A stretch of 41,317 nucleotides of DNA. It comes from Acinetobacter harbinensis. Lineage in GTDB: Bacteria; Pseudomonadota; Gammaproteobacteria; Pseudomonadales; Moraxellaceae. This document shows, one piece after another, positions 16,914 through 24,419 of the stretch (its first letter is position 1; the number at the start of each line of letters is the position of its first letter). Both the position numbers and the translations under genes were made by a program. The stretch spans positions 1,292,063-1,333,379 of the forward strand of contig NZ_JXBK01000001.1 of NCBI RefSeq assembly GCF_000816495.1, in the 5' to 3' direction. The notes under the pieces were generated by a model. It made no database searches. It saw only the letters and a program-made list of their open reading frames with translations, and was not told the origin of the DNA.

Positions 16914-17189
16914 ATGGCACAACGTAAAAAAGAAACCAGCTTTTACCCTTGGGTCGATATTCAAGATCACAGCAAGGGCTTTAAAATGAATTTTTCCACG
17001 GTTGTTTATATCGAACTTGGGCGTACACCGGAAGGCTATAAGCAGGCGCAATTCGTGGCCTTAAAAAATCCGGCATTGGCTTTAGAGTATGCTTATCCTG
17101 AGTATTTTTTTCTCAGCTCTGAGGGTTTTATTCTGCATAAAACCGCCAGTGGGAAATTTGAAGTGATTGCAAAGACCGATAAGTGCTGA
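16914..17189 (+). CDS. Small conserved-looking protein, unknown function
   Basis: A 91-residue product with no family recognised. It has no signal peptide or membrane segment, is mixed alpha/beta in character and is rich in aromatic residues (FYPWVDIQD, YAYPEYFFLSSEGF). Support for a real gene is the clean open frame after the glnA terminator, codon use like its neighbours and a location on the coding strand. The ribosome site is weak (TGAAAACCT before the ATG). ubiC starts 130 bases further on. Confidence 0.55.
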   Translation: MAQRKKETSFYPWVDIQDHSKGFKMNFSTVVYIELGRTPEGYKQAQFVALKNPALALEYAYPEYFFLSSEGFILHKTASGKFEVIAKTDKC

Positions 17190-17319
17190 TTTTGCCTTAT
17201 TTTATTACTTTAGGTGAAATGCAAGGTGCTGCATTTGGCCAAGGTGGTGACAAAATAATGCATAAATTAAGCGCCAGTACATCACATTTAAAAAATCATC
17301 TTTAAAGAGCAGTCGGTCT

Positions 17320-17820
17320 ATGCAACATAAGCAGGCATGTAAGATACAGGATTCGCAACTTCCTGCTGAATTAAAAGCATGGTTATATGCATCAGGTTCG
17401 TTAACCCAACAGCTTAAAGATTTAGCAGGCGGGGAGTTTAGTGTTAAACCGATTAAAGAGCATTTTCAGCGCTTACGTTTAGTTGATAGTCGCTGGATGA
17501 ACATGCCGCCTCAACATACCTCGTGGGTACGGGAAAGCTACTTGTATGGTTGCCAAGAGCTGCCGTGGGTGAAAGCCAAAAGTATTTTTCCCATTTTAAG
17601 CCTACAAGCACGTGCACGGATATTTCAACATATTGGTAAAAAGCCGATTGGCTGGTTTTTATTTCAACGTACACAGCCACATTGTGAACGCCGTGTCATT
17701 CTGCTAGAGGAAGGTTGGACACGGCAAAGTTGTTATACTTGGCATGGCTGTAAATTTATTGTGCAGGAAACTTTTTTACCTGCGTTTGAGCACTTTATTC
17801 AGCCAAATACTTCATCATAA
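17320..17820 (+). CDS. ubiC: Chorismate lyase
   Basis: UbiC splits chorismate into 4-hydroxybenzoate and pyruvate, the first committed step of ubiquinone synthesis in the cytoplasm. The product is 166 residues (E. coli 165). The active-site Arg71 in SWVRESYLYG, the PWVKAKSIFP segment and Glu150 in IVQETFLP correspond to E. coli Arg76 and Glu155. Sequence conservation in this family is low, so context matters: ubiA follows 32 bases later, as in other gammaproteobacteria. Confidence 0.9.
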   Translation: MQHKQACKIQDSQLPAELKAWLYASGSLTQQLKDLAGGEFSVKPIKEHFQRLRLVDSRWMNMPPQHTSWVRESYLYGCQELPWVKAKSIFPILSLQARARIFQHIGKKPIGWFLFQRTQPHCERRVILLEEGWTRQSCYTWHGCKFIVQETFLPAFEHFIQPNTSS

Positions 17821-17852
17821 AATACAGAATAGTCATTGGGTTAGGATCATTC

Positions 17853-18731
17853 ATGCATACTGCACAACACACAACGTGGCGTGAGCGTTTGGCCGCGTAT
17901 TACTATTTATGCCGTTTCGATAAACCAATTGGTACTGAATTGGTGTTTTGGCCCACCTTATGGGCCTTATGGATTGCATCCCAAGGCACACCTGATTTAA
18001 ACATCCTATTGTTGATGATTTTAGGCGTGATTTTTATGCGTGCCGCGGGTTGTGCCATTAATGATTTTGCAGATCGCAAAGTGGATGGTGCGGTGGCCAG
18101 AACCAAAAACCGCCCCTTGGCAACCGGTATTATTCAGCCGATAGAAGCAATTTGGGTGTTTTTGATACTTGTGGCCGCCAGTGCCATGTTATTGTTATTT
18201 TTGCCGATAGAAACCTTTTATTGGTCTTTTGGCGCATTATTTTTAGCCTTTATTTATCCCTTTATGAAGCGCTACACGCATTTGCCGCAAGTATTTTTAG
18301 GTGCGGCATTTTCATGGTCGATTCCGATGGCCTATACCGCAGTTGGACAAACGCCCGACCTTACTTGTTGGTTACTGTATTTTGGAAATTTGGCTTGGAC
18401 GGTGGCTTATGATACTCAATATGCCATGACGGATCGAGAAGATGATTTAAAAATTGGTGTGAAGTCGACTGCAATTTTATTTGGCCAATATGATATTGCT
18501 ACAATTGCATTACTGCAATTCATCAGTGTGCTACTGATTGGCTTTGCATTATATATAGAGCATTTATTATTTCCTTATGGCTTGCTTGCTTTATTGGTGG
18601 TGCTTGCTGACTTTATTTACCAGTGGTTAAAAACCAAAGATCGTAATCCGCAGCACTGTTTCTGGGCATTTCGTCATAACCGTTGGATAGGATTAATTAT
18701 TTTTATTGGAATTTTTATTGCGCTGTTCTGA
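17853..18731 (+). CDS. ubiA: 4-hydroxybenzoate polyprenyltransferase
   Basis: UbiA attaches the polyprenyl tail to 4-hydroxybenzoate in the inner membrane, the step after UbiC. The product is 292 residues (E. coli 290) with about eight to nine membrane segments. The two Asp-rich prenyl-diphosphate/Mg motifs are present: NDFADRKVDGAVARTKNRP and DTQYAMTDREDD. The ATG follows AGGA at seven bases. It is co-transcribed with ubiC and ends at a terminator shared with the convergent DUF2726 gene. Confidence 0.95.
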   Translation: MHTAQHTTWRERLAAYYYLCRFDKPIGTELVFWPTLWALWIASQGTPDLNILLLMILGVIFMRAAGCAINDFADRKVDGAVARTKNRPLATGIIQPIEAIWVFLILVAASAMLLLFLPIETFYWSFGALFLAFIYPFMKRYTHLPQVFLGAAFSWSIPMAYTAVGQTPDLTCWLLYFGNLAWTVAYDTQYAMTDREDDLKIGVKSTAILFGQYDIATIALLQFISVLLIGFALYIEHLLFPYGLLALLVVLADFIYQWLKTKDRNPQHCFWAFRHNRWIGLIIFIGIFIALF

Positions 18732-18758
18732 TTTTAGTGTGCTCTGAAAGTGAAGTTT

Positions 18759-18790
18759 AAAAAAAGTATCCTAGTCAGATACTTTTTTTT
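18759..18790. terminator. Bidirectional terminator between ubiA and the DUF2726 gene
   Basis: AAAAAAAGTATC and GATACTTTTTTT flank a seven-base loop, giving A and T runs on both sides, as suits two convergent genes. Confidence 0.85.
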
Positions 18791-18802
18791 ATGCTTAATT
18801 AT

Positions 18803-19273
18803 TTAATGAATGTCTTTTTGCAATTGTCGCACTGAGGGGATTTTGGTGTATCTCAGTACGGTGTAGCCGGCTTCTTCTAGCATGGCATCACGTTTTGCAT
18901 CTTCCTTTTCTTTACCCACATGCGTTGGGTCATCTAGTTCAATAATGCATACCACATCAAGATGGTGATTTAAAATCACAAAGTCGGTTACTTTTCGATT
19001 AAATTTATTGCGGGTTGCCATATAGTTGCTGGTCACTAATGCACTAAAGGCGACCTGTGTTAAAACATGATGATCTGGAAAGGCTTTTTTTAAGCGTTCA
19101 AACATTTTAATTTCAAAATGACTAATCACCGGTCTAGCATAATATTCTTTTTTAGGGCTATCCGTTTCCACATCACCTTGTAATTTAATTTTTTCAAGAC
19201 TGATGAGTAGGAATATGGCAAGAGTTGCGATACACCCAATCATTAAAAATATAATTTGACTTGAAGTAAGCAC
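18803..19273 (-). CDS. DUF2726 membrane-anchored nuclease-fold protein
   Basis: A 156-residue protein with one N-terminal membrane segment (IIFLMIGCIATLAIFLLISL) and a DUF2726 domain (about 50-156). The domain has the restriction-endonuclease-like pattern: an F-E-x-x-x-F-x-R-L helix, QVAFSALV, then VTDFVILN and IELDDPTH, in which the Asp and the Glu-x-x-Asp are the likely metal-binding positions, and a terminal EEAGYTVLRY. Function is unknown. The frame is open to a GTG at 19309, but that codon lies inside the terminator hairpin of the upstream tRNA-Asn. GTG at 19273 is preferred because GAAAGA precedes it at a normal distance. The start remains uncertain. Confidence 0.72.
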   Translation of the reverse strand: MLTSSQIIFLMIGCIATLAIFLLISLEKIKLQGDVETDSPKKEYYARPVISHFEIKMFERLKKAFPDHHVLTQVAFSALVTSNYMATRNKFNRKVTDFVILNHHLDVVCIIELDDPTHVGKEKEDAKRDAMLEEAGYTVLRYTKIPSVRQLQKDIH

Positions 19274-19298
19274 AATATTTGTCTTTCGATGAGCTAAG

Positions 19299-19327
19299 AA
19301 AAAACCCACTCAAAAGAGTGGGTTTTT
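19299..19327 (-). terminator. Intrinsic terminator of tRNA-Asn copy 1
   Basis: CCCACTC and GAGTGGG pair around AAAA with A/T runs on both sides; on the minus strand it ends GGGTTTTTTC, seven bases after the tRNA CCA. Confidence 0.85.
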
Positions 19328-19333
19328 AGAATT

Positions 19334-19409
19334 TGGCTCTCCAACCTGGGCTCGAACCAGGGACCTGCGGATTAACAGTCCGTCGCTCTACCAACTGAGC
19401 TATTAGAGA
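19334..19409 (-). tRNA. tRNA-Asn(GUU), copy 1
   Basis: A 76-nt cloverleaf with encoded CCA and anticodon GTT in the loop of GGACTGTTAATCC. The acceptor TCTCTAA pairs with TTGGAGA with one T-G pair at position 5-68, which distinguishes it from the other copies. Confidence 0.95.
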
Positions 19410-19419
19410 ATCTGTACGC

Positions 19420-19448
19420 ATTCTATGTATCGCAGCGATCTGGGTCAA
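19420..19448 (-). promoter_or_regulatory. Promoter of tRNA-Asn copy 1
   Basis: On the minus strand TTGACC (19448-19443), a 17-base spacer and TAGAAT (19425-19420), ten bases before the tRNA. Each hexamer matches at five of six positions. Confidence 0.8.
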
Positions 19449-19511
19449 GCGCTTATCGCTAAAAAAAACCTGAAAATGATTTGAGTGTTTTAAAAGTAAT
19501 CTGATTAACGA

Positions 19512-19820
19512 TTATTTTAAACTTTTAATGGCATTGATATAGTCGAGTTGAGATTTTACAGGATTGGCTTTTCGGCATTGACTGAGCAATTGCATTAAGT
19601 CCGCTTGTTTCATTTGCGCTTGTACTGAGTTTTGAATATGTTGAATTAACGTGGCGTGTTGTGAGTTTTTGAGTTCACCTGTGCATTGATACAGTTTTTC
19701 ATACATCAAGGTGGAGGCTGTTTTATTGGCTTCTGACTTTTGGCTGCATTGAAAAATGAGCACGATAACGATAATAAGGATAATCCAAAACAGCAGAGAT
19801 TTAAGCCAAGGTAAGTTCAT
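19512..19820 (-). CDS. Small single-span membrane protein, unknown
   Basis: A 102-residue product. One strong membrane segment (residues about 7-24, LLFWIILIIVIVLIFQC) is followed by a polar alpha-helical tail with two further Cys (YQCTGEL, SQCRKAN) that may lie in the periplasm and form a disulfide. No family was recognised. It sits between two tRNA-Asn loci on the same strand. No clear ribosome site precedes the ATG, which lowers confidence. Confidence 0.55.
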   Translation of the reverse strand: MNLPWLKSLLFWIILIIVIVLIFQCSQKSEANKTASTLMYEKLYQCTGELKNSQHATLIQHIQNSVQAQMKQADLMQLLSQCRKANPVKSQLDYINAIKSLK

Positions 19821-19923
19821 TTTATATATTTTTAATCGCTTATGAAGACTTGAAGCATAAGGGTGAATCTCAATACTGCCAAGCTTGTAATATGATGGAA
19901 TTTATTATTTTAAAAATATCCAT

Positions 19924-19957
19924 AAAAAAAGCCCACTTTAGAATAAGTGGGCTTTTT
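19924..19957 (-). terminator. Intrinsic terminator of tRNA-Asn copies 2 and 3
   Basis: AAAAAGCCCACTT and AAGTGGGCTTTTT pair around a six-base loop; on the minus strand a T run follows. It lies seven bases after copy 2. Confidence 0.88.
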
Positions 19958-19963
19958 AGAATC

Positions 19964-20039
19964 TGGCTCTTCCACCTGGGCTCGAACCAGGGACCTGCGG
20001 ATTAACAGTCCGTCGCTCTACCAACTGAGCTATGGAAGA
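19964..20039 (-). tRNA. tRNA-Asn(GUU), copy 2
   Basis: A 76-nt cloverleaf, anticodon GTT, CCA encoded. The acceptor is TCTTCCA with TGGAAGA, different from copies 3 and 4 (TCTCCAA with TTGGAGA), but both arms changed together so pairing is kept. It lies five bases after copy 3 on the same transcript. Confidence 0.95.
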
Positions 20040-20044
20040 ATAGA

Positions 20045-20120
20045 TGGCTCTCCAACCTGGGCTCGAACCAGGGACCTGCGGATTAACAGTCCGTCGCTCT
20101 ACCAACTGAGCTATTGGAGA
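20045..20120 (-). tRNA. tRNA-Asn(GUU), copy 3
   Basis: A 76-nt cloverleaf, anticodon GTT, CCA encoded, with perfect acceptor TCTCCAA/TTGGAGA. It is the first of a tandem pair with copy 2. Confidence 0.96.
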
Positions 20121-20131
20121 ATCTGATGCGC

Positions 20132-20160
20132 ATTTTAGGCATGAAAGCAGGGCGCGTCAA
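20132..20160 (-). promoter_or_regulatory. Promoter of tRNA-Asn copies 3 and 2
   Basis: On the minus strand TTGACG (20160-20155), a 17-base spacer and TAAAAT (20137-20132), eleven bases before copy 3. Each hexamer matches at five of six positions. Confidence 0.82.
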
Positions 20161-20221
20161 CTGCTAAAGCTAAATAAATGAATCATTTGCCTTATAAATA
20201 TGCAGATAAGGCTTAAAAATC

Positions 20222-20250
20222 AAAAAACCGCCCAATTAGGGCGGTTTTTT
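20222..20250 (-). terminator. Intrinsic terminator of sodB
   Basis: AAAAAACCGCCC pairs with GGGCGGTTTTTT around a five-base loop, 17 bases after the sodB stop. It is symmetrical and could stop transcription both ways. Confidence 0.9.
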
Positions 20251-20267
20251 TAAAGAGAAAACTTAAA

Positions 20268-20894
20268 TTATTTTTCTACACCAGCTTCTTGGCCTGCATA
20301 TTTAGCATTGGCATAGTCCCAGTTCACTAGGCTTTCTAAGAAAGTAGCGATGTATTTAGGACGCGCATTACGGAAATCGATGTAATAAGCATGTTCCCAA
20401 ACGTCAATCGTCAATACTGCAACTTTACCGTGAGCAAGTGGGGTATCTGCATTGGCTGTTTTCATAATAGAAAGTTTGCCATTTACTTCGTCAGCCACTA
20501 ACCATGCCCAACCCGAACCGAATTGCGTGGTTGCAGCAGCGGCAAATTCTTCAGCAAACTTTTCATACGAACCAAAAGCTTCATCAATTTTCGCAGCTAA
20601 AACACCAGTGGCTTTACCACCGCCATTTTTAGCCATACAGTTCCAGTAAAATGTATGGTTCCAAACTTGTGCTGCGTTATTAAATACGCCGACTTTAGCC
20701 GAATCACCTGCAGTTGTGGTGATGATTTCGTCTAATTCTTTGCCTTCAAGCTCAGTGCCTTTAATTAGGTTGTTTAAGTTCACAACGTAAGTGTTGTGAT
20801 GTTTGTCATGATGGTATTCTAAAGTCTCTTTGCTAATGTGTGGAGCAAGATCTTCGTAACCGTATGGAAGTGCCGGTAAAGTAATCGTTGTCAT
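20268..20894 (-). CDS. sodB: Superoxide dismutase, iron type
   Basis: SodB converts superoxide to oxygen and hydrogen peroxide in the cytoplasm. The product is 208 residues without a signal peptide. The metal ligands are His28 (LEYHHDKHH), His80 (QVWNHTFYW), Asp164 and His168 (DVWEHAYYID). The segment FNNAAQVWNHTFYW, with Gln in the second sphere on the N-terminal side of the second ligand, is the iron-type pattern; Mn enzymes carry GGH-type residues there. The ATG follows AAGGA at eight bases. It is a single gene with its own terminator. No Fur box or small-RNA site was recognised in the leader. Confidence 0.95.
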   Translation of the reverse strand: MTTITLPALPYGYEDLAPHISKETLEYHHDKHHNTYVVNLNNLIKGTELEGKELDEIITTTAGDSAKVGVFNNAAQVWNHTFYWNCMAKNGGGKATGVLAAKIDEAFGSYEKFAEEFAAAATTQFGSGWAWLVADEVNGKLSIMKTANADTPLAHGKVAVLTIDVWEHAYYIDFRNARPKYIATFLESLVNWDYANAKYAGQEAGVEK

Positions 20895-21049
20895 TTTTCA
20901 ATTCCTTGCATTGTGCTGGGTTTTGACATTAAGTGCTTTATTGTAATAGATTCTTCGGCTAAATTGCGCATTGCTTATAAATAACCATACACAATCAAAG
21001 CTGAAGTGATACGTATACAGCAAAATGCCAAACGCACGTGTTTTAAAAA

Positions 21050-21808
21050 TTAAATCGGATTGTTTAATTCAAAATAACTATACTCAATATTGAACTGTTC
21101 TGAAATAGCCTTTGCAAGACGTTGTACACCGTAGCGCTCTGTTGCGTGATGCCCGCAGGCGTAATAATGTACATTTAACTCTTTGGCTTCATAAAAAGTG
21201 CGTTCACTTACTTCACCCGAGATATACGCATCACAATTTTGCGCAGCGGCTTTATCGATAAAATCTTGTGCGCCACCTGTGCAGTAAGCTACTTTTTGAA
21301 TCTGAGTTTTTGCAGCAGGCAAATGAAGCGTATTAAAGCCCAAGCGTTCAGTGCAATGCTGTTTAAAGGCTTCAGGTGACATTGGCTTGGTTAAATAAGC
21401 AATATTGCCAATGGGGTAGCGTTCAGTTGCATCTAAGGGTTCTATATTATGTAAACCTAAAATTTCAGCCAATGCTGCGTTATTGCCCAAAGTTGGGTGG
21501 GAATCTAAAGGTAAATGGTAGCCGACCAAAGAAATATCATGTTGAATTAAGCTTTTAATACGCTTTCCACGCATACCGGTAATTGGATAAGGTTCACCTT
21601 TCCAAAAATAACCATGATGAACCAACAGCATATCCGCACCTTGTGCAATTGCTGCATCAATGGCGTCTTGTGAGGCGGTCACTGCACATACAATTTTACG
21701 TACTTCAGCTTTGCCTTCAATTTGTAAACCATTTGGCGCATAGTCCTTGAACTCAGCTGCTTTTAAGGTTTGGTTGCACCATTGAATAATGTCACTGAGT
21801 TTTGCCAT
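21050..21808 (-). CDS. Nif3-like dinuclear metal-centre protein (YbgI family)
   Basis: A 252-residue protein of the Nif3/YbgI family, often labelled GTP cyclohydrolase I type 2 homolog; the family forms a toroidal hexamer with two metals per subunit, and its cellular function is unsettled. Motifs: DYAPNGLQIEG near residue 27, LLVHHGYFW, the Asp in GYHLPLDSHPTLGNN and the C-terminal CGHHATERYG. An in-frame GTG lies five codons upstream, but the ATG at 21808 leaves 21 residues before DYAPNG, like E. coli YbgI. It diverges from the DegS-type protease gene. Confidence 0.88.
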   Translation of the reverse strand: MAKLSDIIQWCNQTLKAAEFKDYAPNGLQIEGKAEVRKIVCAVTASQDAIDAAIAQGADMLLVHHGYFWKGEPYPITGMRGKRIKSLIQHDISLVGYHLPLDSHPTLGNNAALAEILGLHNIEPLDATERYPIGNIAYLTKPMSPEAFKQHCTERLGFNTLHLPAAKTQIQKVAYCTGGAQDFIDKAAAQNCDAYISGEVSERTFYEAKELNVHYYACGHHATERYGVQRLAKAISEQFNIEYSYFELNNPI

Positions 21809-21932
21809 AAATTTATCATCCACCTAAAGATTAACCATCATCAAAACATATTTTTAATTGTAACTAAAGCATACAAAACTCTTGTGCTGTTTTTATGTTT
21901 CCTCTGTGATTTCATTTTACAATGTGGCATAA

Positions 21933-21945
21933 ATGACTGAGTCAT
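21933..21945. promoter_or_regulatory. Palindrome upstream of the DegS/AlgW-type gene
   Basis: ATGACTGAGTCAT has six-base arms around a central G, 30 bases before the GTG start. It may be an operator, though the length is short enough for chance. Confidence 0.25.
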
Positions 21946-21975
21946 CAACGAATTAAAAAATTAGAGGACATTAAC

Positions 21976-23157
21976 GTGCGCCGCACATTTTCATGGTTAC
22001 CGTGGGTTTTACTTATTCTGGTCACTTTAGGTTTCTTGGGTTGGCAACAATATCAAAAACCGAAATCACAAGTGGCTGCCGATGGCATCAAAATGCCTGT
22101 AGAGAAAATTGAGCCTTTGGTTGATACCAAACGTGCTGGTGGTATTGACTCTTATAGTGCTGCGGTAAAAGTAGCCGCGCCTGCCGTGGTTAATATTTTT
22201 ACCACGCAAAAAGTTAAACAAGTTGAGCATCCTTTATTAAATGATCCTGCTTTTCAGGAGTTTTTTGGGGATCAACTGCCCGAACAATTTGCGCAAGAAC
22301 GCAATGAAAATAGTTTGGGTTCAGGTGTGATTGTGCGCTCGGATGGTTATATCTTAACGAATAATCATGTGATTGCGCAGGCAGATCAGATTGTTGTGGG
22401 ATTAAACGATGGTCGTCGTGCGCTTGCCAAAGTCATTGGAACAGATCCTGATTCTGATTTGGCAGTGATTAAAATTGACTTAAATGAATTGCCTGTTTTG
22501 CCGTTTAAGCTTAGTGGGAATGATGTGGGTGATGTGGTACTGGCCATTGGTAATCCATTTGGCGTAGGACAAACCGTGACACAAGGGATTATCTCGGCCA
22601 CCAATCGCTCAGATTTAGGCATTAATACCTATGAAGATTTCATTCAGACCGATGCAGCCATTAATCCGGGTAATTCAGGCGGTGCACTGATTGATGTGGC
22701 GGGTAACTTAATTGGGGTGAATACCGCAATTTTCTCTCAATCCGGTGGATCGCTCGGGATAGGTTTTGCTATTCCAGCTAAAGTGTGTCAGCAAATTTTG
22801 AATTCCATCTTAAAAGATGGACGTGTAGTGCGCGGTTGGTTGGGTATTAGCTTAATGCCGATACAGCAAGATAATATTCTTGAGCCGAAGCAAGCAGGCG
22901 TGGTGGTTGCAGATGTACTCCCGAATGGGCCTGCTGCAAGTGCAGGAGTGAAGAAAGGCGATAAGATTATTGAAGTGAATGGTGAGGCCATTACTTCAGC
23001 TTCGCACTTAATTAATTATGTGGCTTTACAAGCACCGAATAGTACGATCAAAATAGCCGTGGTACGAGGCGAGAAGCCATTAACGCTTGACGTTGTGGTG
23101 GGTGAGCGTAAAGCACAAAATAATACGTCACAGTATATTCCGTTGCCGAAACGTTAA
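21976..23157 (+). CDS. DegS/AlgW-type membrane-anchored serine protease
   Basis: A 393-residue trypsin-like S1C (HtrA family) protease. It has one N-terminal membrane anchor (WLPWVLLILVTLGFLGW), a periplasmic protease domain (about 60-270) with the triad His131 (TNNHVIA), Asp161 (DSDLAVIKI) and Ser234 (NPGNSGGAL), and a single PDZ domain (about 285-380). One anchor and one PDZ are the architecture of DegS and Pseudomonas AlgW, which start cleavage of anti-sigma factors in the envelope stress response, rather than DegP/DegQ, which have a cleaved signal and two PDZ domains. The start is GTG at 21976: AGAGGA lies seven bases before it. No anti-sigma gene is in the window. It is a single gene with terminator. 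Confidence 0.9.
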   Translation: MRRTFSWLPWVLLILVTLGFLGWQQYQKPKSQVAADGIKMPVEKIEPLVDTKRAGGIDSYSAAVKVAAPAVVNIFTTQKVKQVEHPLLNDPAFQEFFGDQLPEQFAQERNENSLGSGVIVRSDGYILTNNHVIAQADQIVVGLNDGRRALAKVIGTDPDSDLAVIKIDLNELPVLPFKLSGNDVGDVVLAIGNPFGVGQTVTQGIISATNRSDLGINTYEDFIQTDAAINPGNSGGALIDVAGNLIGVNTAIFSQSGGSLGIGFAIPAKVCQQILNSILKDGRVVRGWLGISLMPIQQDNILEPKQAGVVVADVLPNGPAASAGVKKGDKIIEVNGEAITSASHLINYVALQAPNSTIKIAVVRGEKPLTLDVVVGERKAQNNTSQYIPLPKR

Positions 23158-23180
23158 AAATATTTAAGCTTGTTAATTTT

Positions 23181-23208
23181 AAAAAGCGCATCTCGATGCG
23201 CTTTTTTT
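23181..23208 (+). terminator. Intrinsic terminator of the DegS-type gene
   Basis: AAAAGCGCATC pairs with GATGCGCTTTT, followed by further T residues. Confidence 0.88.
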
Positions 23209-23368
23209 ATTTGATTTTAAGCTCTAGGTCTTATGGGTTTAAATGAATTATTTTTCATGTTCGATCATGCTGAAAATTAAAGACGGCGTGGAATAATTTA
23301 AAATTTGATCCAAAGCTATGCAAATTGTGCCTGACGCAATATAACATTGTAGATCAAATATTTGAGCC

Positions 23369-23402
23369 AAAAAAAAGCCCACTTTAATGCTGTGGGCTTT
23401 TT
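23369..23402 (-). terminator. Intrinsic terminator of tRNA-Asn copy 4
   Basis: AAAGCCCAC pairs with GTGGGCTTT around a nine-base loop; a run of T follows on the minus strand. Confidence 0.85.
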
Positions 23403-23408
23403 GATATT

Positions 23409-23484
23409 TGGCTCTCCAACCTGGGCTCGAACCAGGGACCTGCGGATTAACAGTCCGTCGCTCTACCGACTGAGCTATTGGAGA
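23409..23484 (-). tRNA. tRNA-Asn(GUU), copy 4
   Basis: A 76-nt cloverleaf, anticodon GTT, CCA encoded. It matches copy 3 except in the D-loop, where CAGTTGG is CAGTCGG. Confidence 0.95.
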
Positions 23485-23495
23485 ATCTGCATGCG

Positions 23496-23523
23496 ATTAT
23501 AAGGAGATTTTCTAGACGGTCAA
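23496..23523 (-). promoter_or_regulatory. Promoter of tRNA-Asn copy 4
   Basis: On the minus strand TTGACC (23523-23518), a 16-base spacer and a perfect TATAAT (23501-23496), eleven bases before the tRNA. Confidence 0.85.
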
Positions 23524-23629
23524 GCTAAAACTGTCATCATTCCTTAATTTGTGTGCTGTATGCTTTTTATTTAGACAAATGAAGCAAAAATGCTAAAAAA
23601 ACTTGCACCGCTAAACTTCGCTTGTTAGA

Positions 23630-23680
23630 TTAAATCCAGAACAGAACATTTGAATGAAAGTTCAAATAGTGTGGATTTAA
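23630..23680. promoter_or_regulatory. Nested inverted repeats upstream of an unknown gene
   Basis: TTAAATCCA (23630-23638) pairs with TGGATTTAA (23672-23680), and inside it ATTTGAA (23648-23654) pairs with TTCAAAT (23661-23667). As RNA this would be a two-part stem with an asymmetric interior loop, ending 43 bases before the start of the next gene. It may be a leader structure or a compound operator. A weak promoter (TTGCAC, 17 bases, TAGATT at 23603-23631) lies just before it. Confidence 0.4.
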
Positions 23681-23723
23681 AACCAACTTGCCAGCACTAA
23701 AATGGCTAAACAGGAGAACGCGC

Positions 23724-24182
23724 ATGCGTACGCTAACAATTGCTGAAATTTTTTCAAATTTATCTTTTTATCAAAATAACTATTTGTCTATTTTACAAGA
23801 CCCGCAGCGTTATCAAACCGCAGTTGAAGATGCCTTTATTCAAGTCTGGCCCGTAGGCACGCAAGCTTTATATTTGGGTGATTTGCTGCAATTGTGGTTC
23901 AGTGACAAGTGGTTGATTAACTCACCCTGTCAACTTCTGCTTGATAGCTATTCAAACGGTCGCAAGCAGCCTTTACAGCGTGAGCATGATCTGTATTTAT
24001 ATCAGTTAAATGGCAGTGCTTTATCGGGTCGAAATAATTCAAAAGTTTGGTCGGTGTCGGAACAGAAAAAACTTTCGGTATCTTTAGATAGTGTTTTTAA
24101 ATATTTATGTATTTATAAAGGTACAGACCGTCCACAGCTAACCCAAACCAATCTGATTAACAATTTTAAAAAAGCCATCTAA
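23724..24182 (+). CDS. Conserved-looking protein, unknown function
   Basis: A 152-residue soluble protein with no signal peptide and no recognised family. It begins MRTLTIAEIFSNLSFYQNNY, has an aromatic-rich centre (WPVGTQALYLGDLLQLWF) and a basic C-terminal end. The frame is open twelve codons further upstream, but the ATG at 23724 is preceded by AGGAG at seven bases, which decides the start. The good ribosome site and structured leader argue that it is a real gene. It stands alone between tRNA-Asn copy 4 and the EamA transporter. Confidence 0.65.
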   Translation: MRTLTIAEIFSNLSFYQNNYLSILQDPQRYQTAVEDAFIQVWPVGTQALYLGDLLQLWFSDKWLINSPCQLLLDSYSNGRKQPLQREHDLYLYQLNGSALSGRNNSKVWSVSEQKKLSVSLDSVFKYLCIYKGTDRPQLTQTNLINNFKKAI

Positions 24183-24204
24183 AGTAAAATGCACAAAGCT
24201 TATT

Positions 24205-24224
24205 GTGCTGAGAAAATTCAGCAC
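24205..24224 (+). terminator. Weak terminator-like hairpin
   Basis: GTGCTGA pairs with TCAGCAC around a six-base loop, 22 bases after the preceding stop. Only a broken T stretch follows (GATTATTTG), so termination would be inefficient. Confidence 0.35.
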
Positions 24225-24419
24225 GATTATTTGTGGTCTATGATTTGCTTGAAAGTAGGGATAACTGAATTAAAAAAATAGAGTCGATTGGTGATGCTTT
24301 AGATGAATAATTAAAGCTGAATTGAGTGTATTTATTCGTGTGAGATGAATCGTTGAATCTAGCGCCGAAGCGTTGTCGCAAGCAGATGTAAACTTATTGT
24401 TGGATAGGGACGTTTGGCA

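Noticed and set aside
19334..23484. Recurring 76-base units considered as a mobile or CRISPR-like repeat
   Set aside because: Each unit is a complete tRNA-Asn with its own promoter and terminator or a tandem tRNA partner.
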